In this document: positions 20,520-26,121 of the stretch, piece by piece
Layout of the letters: every line of letters starts with the position of its first letter
Position numbering within the stretch: the stretch's first letter is position 1
DNA from: DATAEU01 sp046724395
GTDB taxonomy: Bacteria; Actinomycetota; UBA4738; HRBIN12
Length of the DNA: 26,121 bases
Direction of reading: 5' to 3'
Assembly: GCA_046724395.1 (NCBI GenBank)
Contig: JBKOWM010000042.1
Coordinates: 1 to 26,121, forward strand
The notes under the pieces: generated by a model
The model's database searches: none
What the model was told of the DNA's origin: nothing
What the model saw: only the letters and a program-made list of their open reading frames with translations
Translations under genes and position numbers: made by a program

Positions 20520-23500
20520 GTGAGCCAGGCCACGTGCGAGCGCTGCGGCGAGCCACTGCCGGCCGGCGCGCGCTTCTGCCCCAATTGCGGCTTCCCGGTG
20601 GCGGCGCCGCCGATCGCCGAGCGAAAAGTTGTGACCGTCATCTTCACCGACCTCGTCGGATCCACGCGCCTGTCCGCGAGGCTGGACCCCGAGCTCTATC
20701 GCGAGGTCATCGCCGCCTACTACCAGGTCGTTACCGAAGAGCTGGAGGCGCTCCACGGGCGCGCGTACAACTTCGCCGGCGACGCCGTCGTCGGCGTCTT
20801 CGGGATCCCGCAGGCGCACGACGACGACGCCGTCCGCGCGATACGTGCCGGGCTCGCGATCGCCGATCGGATCGGCAGGGTCGGCGAGCGGCTGCGGCTT
20901 CCGGTGCCGCTTCGGTGTCGCGTCGGCGTGAACACGGGGCCGGTCGCCATCGGCTCGGAGGCGGCCGAGCGCGGTCTCCTCTTCGGTGCCGTCGTCAATG
21001 CCGCGGCGCGGCTGCAGCAGGCGGCGGAGCCCGGCGGCGTCATGGTCGGGCGGACGACGTGGATCCTCGCAAGCGCGCACGTCGAGTTCGGGCAGCAGAG
21101 CGACATCGAGGCCAAGGGGTTCGAGGAGATGCTCCCGGCCTGGCCCGTGCAAGGCCTGTCGTCGGGTTCGTCCCGGCGCTCGATCCCGTTCGTCGATCGC
21201 CGGCGCGAGCTTCGGCTCCTCACCGAGACCTTCGAGCGGGCCGTCGAAGGGCACCGGGGTCACATGGTGTCGCTGTTCGGCGAGCCGGGCGTCGGCAAGA
21301 GCCGCCTGGTCGAGGAGTTCCTCACGCGGCTGCCCGAGGACGTCCGCGTGCTGACCGGACGAGCAAGTCAATTCGAGGAGGACGTAACGTTCGCGCCAGT
21401 CGGGCAGGTGCTGCTCCAGCAGCTCGGCGAACGGCCCGACGCGCCGGTGGAGCGGATCCGCGGCGCCCTCGAGAACCTCGTGAACCGCTGTTGTCCCGAG
21501 GACGAGCAGCACGACGTCCTGGTGCGCTTGGGATACGCCCTCGGCTTCGGGGACGAAGCGCTCGGCGAGCATCGCTACCACGTCGCGGAGATCCGCTCGG
21601 CTCTCCTCGCGCTTCTCGAGGGGCTGTCGGCGAGCGGGCCGATCGTGCTCGTCTTCGAGGACATGCACCTGGCCGAGCCGGCCCTGCTCGATCTGGTCGA
21701 ACAGATCGTCCGCGACGCGAAGCGCGTCCCGATGCTGGTCCTATGCGTCGCGCGGTACGACCTGCTGGACGAGCGCCCCGACTGGGGAGGCGGGCTCGGC
21801 GACTCGCTGAACCTGTATCTGGAGCCCATGGCGATGGACGACGCCGCGCAGCTCGCGCGAGAGGCCGGCGACGGCCTGGACGATGCGACGTCTGAACAGG
21901 TTGCCGCGCACGCCGGCGGCAACCCGTTCTTCATCATCGAGACGATCGGCATGCTGCTGCACGAGCGGACGGCGCTACCGAGCGCCGACGACGGAATCCC
22001 GGCGCGATTGCTGCCGCCCACGGTGCAGGCGGTCATCGCTGCGCGGATCGACCACCTGGCTCCGGCGGCGCGCGACCTCGTGCGCAAGGCATCGGTGTTC
22101 TCGCGCTCGACGTTCTCGACGGAGGAGCTGGGGATGATCGCCGACCCGGATCCGGACGCGCTCGCGATCCTCGAGGACGAGGAGCTGCTCGTTCACGCGG
22201 ACGCGAACGGCGACGCCGCCTGGCGATTCCGCCACGGCCTCGTGCGCGACGTGGCGTACGAAAGCCTCCCCAAGCGGGAGCGGCTGCGGCTTCATCTTCG
22301 CGTGGCCGATCGCCTGGAGGGCGACGAGCAGACGGCGGCGAGGTACCCCCGGGCGATCGCATACCACCTCGAGCGGGCCGCGCGTGCATCGCTCGACCTC
22401 GACCCGGGCGACCGTTCGCTCGCCGACCGCGCGGTCGTCGCGCTCGCCGGGGCCGGCGGTCAGGCGATGGACGCGTCGCAGGCGCGACCGGCCGCCGACC
22501 TGTACGAGCGAGCACTCGCGCTCGCCGGATCCGATCGGGACTGGGGCCTCCGCGAGGCGTCGATGCTCGCAAACCTCGGAGAGGCACGGTACTGGCTCGG
22601 CGAGTTCGAGGCCGCGGTGAGCCCACTCGAGCGTGCGCTCGAGCTCGCGGGCGACGAAACGCGCATCGTCGCGCAGGCCGCGCGGTTCCTCGGGGATATC
22701 GAGCTGTCGATCCGGGGCCATCGCGAGCGGGCGCAGGAGTACCTCGACCGCTCGATCGAAGCGGCGCGACACGTCGGCGATCCTCGTACGCTCGCGCGGA
22801 CGCTGCTGGTTGCGGGGTGGGCGCCCTACTGGTCGAGCGACCTCGGCGCGGCTCGCGCGATGTTCCGGGAGGCGCTCGACGTCGTCCGCGCGAACCCGGA
22901 GCCGGATCCTTGGGCCGAGTCGCGGGCGCTCGTCGCGCTCGCCAACATCGTCTCGGAGATCGGGGACGAGGAGGAGACGCTCGCGCTCGCTTCGCAGGCG
23001 CTCACCATCGCCGACTCGACCGGGGACGCGTTCTCGATCGCGACGGCGAGGGAGTCGGTCGGCAACTCGCTGCGTCGGCGAGGCCGCTTCGAGGACGCCG
23101 AGCCGCATTTGGACAAGGCCGTCCGATCCTTCCGTGAGCTCGGCGCTCGGTGGGAGCTCGCGAGCGCGCTGACGTCGCGGGGGATCGCGCGGCGGCTCCT
23201 GCGGCGTCTCGACGATGCGATCAAGGACCTCAAGGAGGCGTACCGGATCTGCCGCGAGCTCAAGGAGCGGAGCATCGTGACGTGGACCGCTTGGGCGTTG
23301 GCGCGCTCGCTTTCCGAGGCAGGCGAGATCGCGGCGGCAAGGCAGGTGGTGGAGGAGACGTCAACGTTCGTCCGCCTCGGTGACGCCGCGGAGACGCTCG
23401 AATGGATGCTCGAGGCCGAGACGGCCATCCTGCTCGCCGAGGGCGACCGCGAGGGTGCCCTCGACCATGCGTCGCGCGCCCTGGAGGGCGTGCGCGCGCG

Positions 23501-23663
23501 CGGTCGTCCCAAGGAGGTCGCCGCGCAGGTGTGGATGATGGCCAGCGTCTTCGGTCCGGACGCGGTCGGGGGCCAGGAGGGCGCCGACGAGGCGAGGGCG
23601 ATGCTCGAGCGGACGCACTGGGAGCAGGCGCTCATCGAGCCCGACCTGTTGGCCCGGCGGTGA
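20520..23663 (+). CDS. Zinc-ribbon / class III cyclase / AAA ATPase / TPR regulator
   Basis: This 1047-residue multidomain protein has four parts. A zinc ribbon (Cys6, Cys9, Cys20, Cys23) opens it. A class III nucleotide cyclase domain follows (about 38-215), with metal aspartates Asp44 (FTDLVGST) and Asp88 (FAGDAVVG) and Asn160/Arg164 (VVNAAARL). An AAA_16-type ATPase comes next, with Walker A GEPGVGKS (254-261) and Walker B-like VLVFEDMHLAEP. The rest, from about residue 640, is helical TPR-like repeats. The adenine-selecting Lys and Asp of classic cyclases appear replaced by Asn84 and Leu153, so cAMP production is doubtful. Such proteins are common in Actinobacteria and Chloroflexi as presumed signal sensors. 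No DNA-binding domain or membrane segment is visible. The GTG at 20520 begins just before the zinc ribbon. Confidence 0.9.
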   Translation: MSQATCERCGEPLPAGARFCPNCGFPVAAPPIAERKVVTVIFTDLVGSTRLSARLDPELYREVIAAYYQVVTEELEALHGRAYNFAGDAVVGVFGIPQAHDDDAVRAIRAGLAIADRIGRVGERLRLPVPLRCRVGVNTGPVAIGSEAAERGLLFGAVVNAAARLQQAAEPGGVMVGRTTWILASAHVEFGQQSDIEAKGFEEMLPAWPVQGLSSGSSRRSIPFVDRRRELRLLTETFERAVEGHRGHMVSLFGEPGVGKSRLVEEFLTRLPEDVRVLTGRASQFEEDVTFAPVGQVLLQQLGERPDAPVERIRGALENLVNRCCPEDEQHDVLVRLGYALGFGDEALGEHRYHVAEIRSALLALLEGLSASGPIVLVFEDMHLAEPALLDLVEQIVRDAKRVPMLVLCVARYDLLDERPDWGGGLGDSLNLYLEPMAMDDAAQLAREAGDGLDDATSEQVAAHAGGNPFFIIETIGMLLHERTALPSADDGIPARLLPPTVQAVIAARIDHLAPAARDLVRKASVFSRSTFSTEELGMIADPDPDALAILEDEELLVHADANGDAAWRFRHGLVRDVAYESLPKRERLRLHLRVADRLEGDEQTAARYPRAIAYHLERAARASLDLDPGDRSLADRAVVALAGAGGQAMDASQARPAADLYERALALAGSDRDWGLREASMLANLGEARYWLGEFEAAVSPLERALELAGDETRIVAQAARFLGDIELSIRGHRERAQEYLDRSIEAARHVGDPRTLARTLLVAGWAPYWSSDLGAARAMFREALDVVRANPEPDPWAESRALVALANIVSEIGDEEETLALASQALTIADSTGDAFSIATARESVGNSLRRRGRFEDAEPHLDKAVRSFRELGARWELASALTSRGIARRLLRRLDDAIKDLKEAYRICRELKERSIVTWTAWALARSLSEAGEIAAARQVVEETSTFVRLGDAAETLEWMLEAETAILLAEGDREGALDHASRALEGVRARGRPKEVAAQVWMMASVFGPDAVGGQEGADEARAMLERTHWEQALIEPDLLARR

Positions 23664-23693
23664 AATCCGTGTGCCTCGGACATCGAGGGCCGC

Positions 23694-23698
23694 GAAGG
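23694..23698 (+). promoter_or_regulatory. Shine-Dalgarno deciding the acyl-CoA dehydrogenase start
   Basis: GAAGG lies five bases before GTG 23704, and no comparable site precedes the in-frame GTG at 23671. The protein starting at 23704 also has the family's usual N-terminus. Confidence 0.45.
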
Positions 23699-23703
23699 TA
23701 GCC

Positions 23704-24855
23704 GTGGACCTCGACCCGACCGAGGAGCAGATCGCCTTTCGCGACGCCGTGAGGCAGTTCGCGGCGGAGGTGGTCGCGCCCGCCTCGGCCGAGCTCGACC
23801 GCAAGGAGGAGTTCCCGGTCGAGATCGTCGGGCGGCTGGGGGAGCTCGGTGTGTTCGGGCTGCCGTTTCCCGAGGACGTCGGCGGCCTCGGCTCCGACCT
23901 CGCGACGCTTTGCCTGTGTCTGGAGGAACTGGGCCGCGTGGACTCGTCCGTCGCGATCACGGTCGAGGCGGCCGTCGGTTTGGGTGCCAATCCGATCCAT
24001 CGCTTCGGAAGCCCCGAGCAGCGCGCCGCGTGGCTCCCGCCGATGTGCCGAGGGGAGACCCTCGGCGCGTTCGCGCTGACCGAGCCCGGCGGCGGCACCG
24101 ACGCCCGCGCCATCCAGACCCGTGCGCGTCTGGACGACGGTGAGTGGGTGATCGACGGCAGCAAGGCTTTCATCACCAACTGCGGAACGCCGCTGTCGAA
24201 GGTCTGCACGGTCGCCTCCCGCGACGACGAGGCTGGCGACATCACGATGATCCTGGTCCCGCTCGATGCGGACGGTGTCCGGATCGGGCCGGCGTATCGC
24301 AAAATCGGATGGCGTGCGAGCGATACCCACGAGATCTCGTTCGACGCGGTCCGCGTCCCGGAGGCCAACCTGCTCGGTGAGCGCGGACGCGGCTACGCGC
24401 AGTTCCTCGAGATCCTCGACGACGGCCGCGTCGCGATCGCCGCACTCGCGACGGGCCTCGCGCGCGGGTGCCTCGAGGAGAGCGTGCGGTATGCGACCGA
24501 GCGCGAGGCCTTCGGGCGCCCGATCGGTGCCTTCGAGGCTCTGCAGTTCAAGATCGCCGACATGAAGGTCAAGGTCGAAAACGCGAGGTCGGCGTACGTT
24601 CGCGCCGCGTGGTTACGCGATCGTGAGCGTCCGTTCAAGACCGAGGCGGCGATCGCCAAGCTCTACGCCAGCGAGATCGCCGTCGACTGCGCGCGCGACG
24701 CGGTGCAGGTCCACGGCGGCTACGGGTACGTCGAGGACTTCCCGGTCGCCCGCTACTATCGCGACGCCAAGGTCCTCGAGATCGGTGAGGGGACGAACGA
24801 GATCCAGCGTCTCCTCATCGCCCGCTCGCTCGGACTTCCTGGGACGGAGTTGTAG
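23704..24855 (+). CDS. Acyl-CoA dehydrogenase
   Basis: This 383-residue flavoenzyme oxidises an acyl-CoA to the trans-2-enoyl-CoA, passing electrons to electron-transfer flavoprotein. It starts MDLDPTEEQIAFRDAVRQF. Family signature 1 is GAFALTEPGGGTDA (121-134), signature 2 is QVHGGYGYVEDFPVARYYRD (335-354), and Glu362 in GEGTNEIQR is the catalytic base at the short/medium-chain position. Length and layout are normal. Chain length or branching of the substrate cannot be told from sequence. GTG 23704 is preferred for its SD; GTG 23671 would add 11 residues. It follows the cyclase gene by 40 bases. With the mutase and carboxylase it could serve branched- or odd-chain acyl-CoA breakdown. Confidence 0.93.
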   Translation: MDLDPTEEQIAFRDAVRQFAAEVVAPASAELDRKEEFPVEIVGRLGELGVFGLPFPEDVGGLGSDLATLCLCLEELGRVDSSVAITVEAAVGLGANPIHRFGSPEQRAAWLPPMCRGETLGAFALTEPGGGTDARAIQTRARLDDGEWVIDGSKAFITNCGTPLSKVCTVASRDDEAGDITMILVPLDADGVRIGPAYRKIGWRASDTHEISFDAVRVPEANLLGERGRGYAQFLEILDDGRVAIAALATGLARGCLEESVRYATEREAFGRPIGAFEALQFKIADMKVKVENARSAYVRAAWLRDRERPFKTEAAIAKLYASEIAVDCARDAVQVHGGYGYVEDFPVARYYRDAKVLEIGEGTNEIQRLLIARSLGLPGTEL

Positions 24856-24862
24856 GTCGGAC

Positions 24863-24900
24863 GTCTCAAGGGGCCGCCCCGGATGGCCGAGACCTTTCTT
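24863..24900 (+). terminator. Probable intrinsic terminator after acyl-CoA dehydrogenase
   Basis: GTCTC (24863-24867) pairs with GAGAC (24889-24893), and an inner GGCC (24872-24875) pairs with GGCC (24885-24888). The stem has a four-base bulge and is followed by CTTTCTT (24894-24900). It begins eight bases after the stop codon. The bulge lowers confidence. Confidence 0.45.
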
Positions 24901-24936
24901 GACCCCGTGCGCGGAGGAGGCAGGATTCCACTCGAC

Positions 24937-24964
24937 TTGACATGCCTCGAACGCGTTCGATAAG
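24937..24964 (+). promoter_or_regulatory. Candidate promoter for the M23 peptidase gene
   Basis: A consensus -35 TTGACA (24937-24942) is followed after 16 bases by GATAAG (24959-24964), a partial -10. The predicted start site near 24971 would leave only a few bases before the ATG at 24980 and exclude the AAGGA at 24966-24970. Either the mRNA is nearly leaderless or the true -10 differs. Confidence 0.4.
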
Positions 24965-24979
24965 CAAGGACCCTTCCCC

Positions 24980-26121
24980 ATGGCCCAGGCGTCCGACAGG
25001 AAGACGAGCCTTTGCCGCCGCGCGTCCGCCGGCATGGTCTGTGTTCTCCTGCTGGGGGTGGTCCTCGGAGGTCTCGCCGTGCCCATCCCGGCGACGGCCG
25101 GGCTCAAGAACCGCCTCGACGACGCGAAGGCGCGTCTGTCGCAGCTCCGAGACGAGATCGTGCGCCAGCAGGCCGTGCTCGACGAGCTGTCGGCCGACGC
25201 CGCCGCAATGGCGGACAGGCTCCAGGCCGCCGAGAGCCGGCTCGAGCTCATCACCCAGCAGCTGATGCAGACGCGAGGCCAGCTGAGCGAGGTCCGCGAC
25301 CGGTACGACGAGCTCCAGGGCCAACTGGACGACCGGCTGCGGCACACCTACATGAACGGTCCGGGGAGCAGCATCGAGTTCCTGCTCGGCGCCGCCTCGC
25401 TCGCCGACCTGTCCGACCGACTCGAGTACGTGGACGCGGTCGCTCGCACGGACAACGACCTCGCGACGCGAGTCGAGAACCTCCGGAACGACCTCGCCGC
25501 GTCGGCGCGCGCGCAGGAGCGTCTGCAGCGCAAGCAGACGTCCCTCGTGCAGGGGCTCCGGGACGCCAAGGCCGCCCTCGACGCGAAGTTCGCCGAGCAG
25601 AAGCGCGTCTTCGATGCCATCCAGGCGAACAAGGCGGAGGCGATCGACCTCGTCGACGAGCTCGGCAAGCGCTACCAGCGGTACCTGCGTTCCCTCGCGC
25701 CCGTCCAGGTTGATCAAGGCGGCGTGTTCCGAGTCTGCCCGGTCGACCAGCCGCGCGGTGTCTACGACGGATTCGGCGCTCCACGCTATTCGGGCGGGTA
25801 TCACCCACACGCCGGCAACGACATCGTGGCGCCGCCCGGAACGCCCATCCGAGCTCCGTTCGACGGGACCGCGTACACCTCGTACAACGCGCTCGGCGGC
25901 AACGCCGTGTACGTGAAGGGGGCGCTCGGGTACGTGTACAACGCGCACCTGGATCGTTACTCCGATCTGTCGAACGGGCCCGTGCACGCCGGCGACGTCA
26001 TCGGATACGTCGGATGGTCGGGAGACGCAGTCGGGGGCGTGTACCACGACCACTTCGAGTGGCATCCGTACGAGACGCCCTCGGCCGACTCGTGGCCGAA
26101 GAGCATCTACGGTTACTCGGT
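24980..26121 (+). CDS. Exported coiled-coil M23 peptidase (EnvC-like), 3' truncated by window
   Basis: The frame runs open from ATG 24980 to the window end, 380 residues so far. A signal peptide (about 1-40) has basic KTSLCRR, a hydrophobic core around VCVLLLGVVLGGLAV, and a likely cut after PATA. Residues about 42-245 are heptad-rich coiled coil (LKNRLDDAKARLSQLRDEI and onward) broken by a short globular part with SSIEFLLGAASLADLSDRL, as in EnvC-type and other coiled-coil M23 proteins. The C-terminal LytM/M23 domain has intact zinc ligands: His277 and Asp281 in HAGND, and His358 in HDHFEWHP with catalytic His356. It should cleave peptidoglycan cross-bridges outside the membrane, probably in cell division or growth. 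AAGGA at 24966-24970 is a possible SD. The stop codon lies beyond the window. Confidence 0.9.
   Translation, partial: MAQASDRKTSLCRRASAGMVCVLLLGVVLGGLAVPIPATAGLKNRLDDAKARLSQLRDEIVRQQAVLDELSADAAAMADRLQAAESRLELITQQLMQTRGQLSEVRDRYDELQGQLDDRLRHTYMNGPGSSIEFLLGAASLADLSDRLEYVDAVARTDNDLATRVENLRNDLAASARAQERLQRKQTSLVQGLRDAKAALDAKFAEQKRVFDAIQANKAEAIDLVDELGKRYQRYLRSLAPVQVDQGGVFRVCPVDQPRGVYDGFGAPRYSGGYHPHAGNDIVAPPGTPIRAPFDGTAYTSYNALGGNAVYVKGALGYVYNAHLDRYSDLSNGPVHAGDVIGYVGWSGDAVGGVYHDHFEWHPYETPSADSWPKSIYGYS

Noticed and set aside
20349..23683. Long minus-strand open frames across the cyclase/ATPase gene
   Set aside because: They have biased Arg/Leu/Asp composition, no motifs, and lie fully opposite a gene with clear domains.

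Overview
The window is GC-rich, gene-dense DNA that most resembles an actinobacterium (Actinomycetota), probably from a lineage without close cultured relatives. The evidence is a DUF1918 protein, an F420:NADPH oxidoreductase, a stand-alone methylmalonyl-CoA mutase catalytic chain, a fused biotin carboxylase/BCCP chain, a large cyclase-ATPase-TPR protein, a SHOCT-tailed PH-domain protein, frequent GTG starts, and several starts with a TAnnnT -10 box just upstream and no Shine-Dalgarno (SD) sequence, which suggests leaderless mRNAs. I saw no rRNA, tRNA, CRISPR array, insertion sequence or phage gene. No gap between genes exceeds 300 bases.

Layout. Positions 1-264 hold the 3' end of a probable methylenetetrahydrofolate reductase. 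Positions 281-3601 hold a TCA block: citrate synthase (leftward), divergent from an isocitrate dehydrogenase with NADP-type residues and a malate dehydrogenase (rightward). Positions 3626-5138 hold small genes: a VOC protein, a membrane protein, a 55-residue Cys-tailed protein and a DUF1918 protein. Positions 5161-10319 hold a leftward operon: O-methyltransferase, sdhC, sdhD, sdhA, sdhB and a second isocitrate dehydrogenase with NAD-type residues, with the DUF1918 gene at its end. Positions 10352-15936 hold the methylmalonyl-CoA mutase large chain, F420:NADPH oxidoreductase, acyl-CoA carboxylase alpha chain (leftward), biotin ligase and the PH/SHOCT protein. Positions 15947-16570 hold a leftward methyltransferase. 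Positions 16659-20476 hold a tightly coupled operon: thiolase-like protein 1, VOC protein, thiolase-like protein 2 fused to a DUF35 domain, and a stand-alone DUF35 protein. Positions 20520-23663 hold the cyclase/ATPase/TPR protein, 23704-24855 an acyl-CoA dehydrogenase, and 24980 to the end an exported coiled-coil M23 peptidase cut by the window edge.

How the genes fit together. Citrate synthase, two isocitrate dehydrogenases, malate dehydrogenase and succinate dehydrogenase supply much of an oxidative TCA cycle. The biotin carboxylase chain, its ligase and the mutase chain could convert propionyl-CoA to succinyl-CoA, which succinate dehydrogenase and the cycle would then oxidise. The acyl-CoA dehydrogenase and the thiolase-like/DUF35 operon suggest breakdown of an acyl-CoA side chain.

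The most unusual element is that operon. Both thiolase-like proteins lack the nucleophilic cysteine and the GHP-loop histidine, yet keep the fold and their DUF35 partners. This resembles the Ltp2-ChsH2(DUF35) retro-aldolases of steroid side-chain degradation more than true thiolases. Family assignments come from motif recognition by eye, and no database search was possible.
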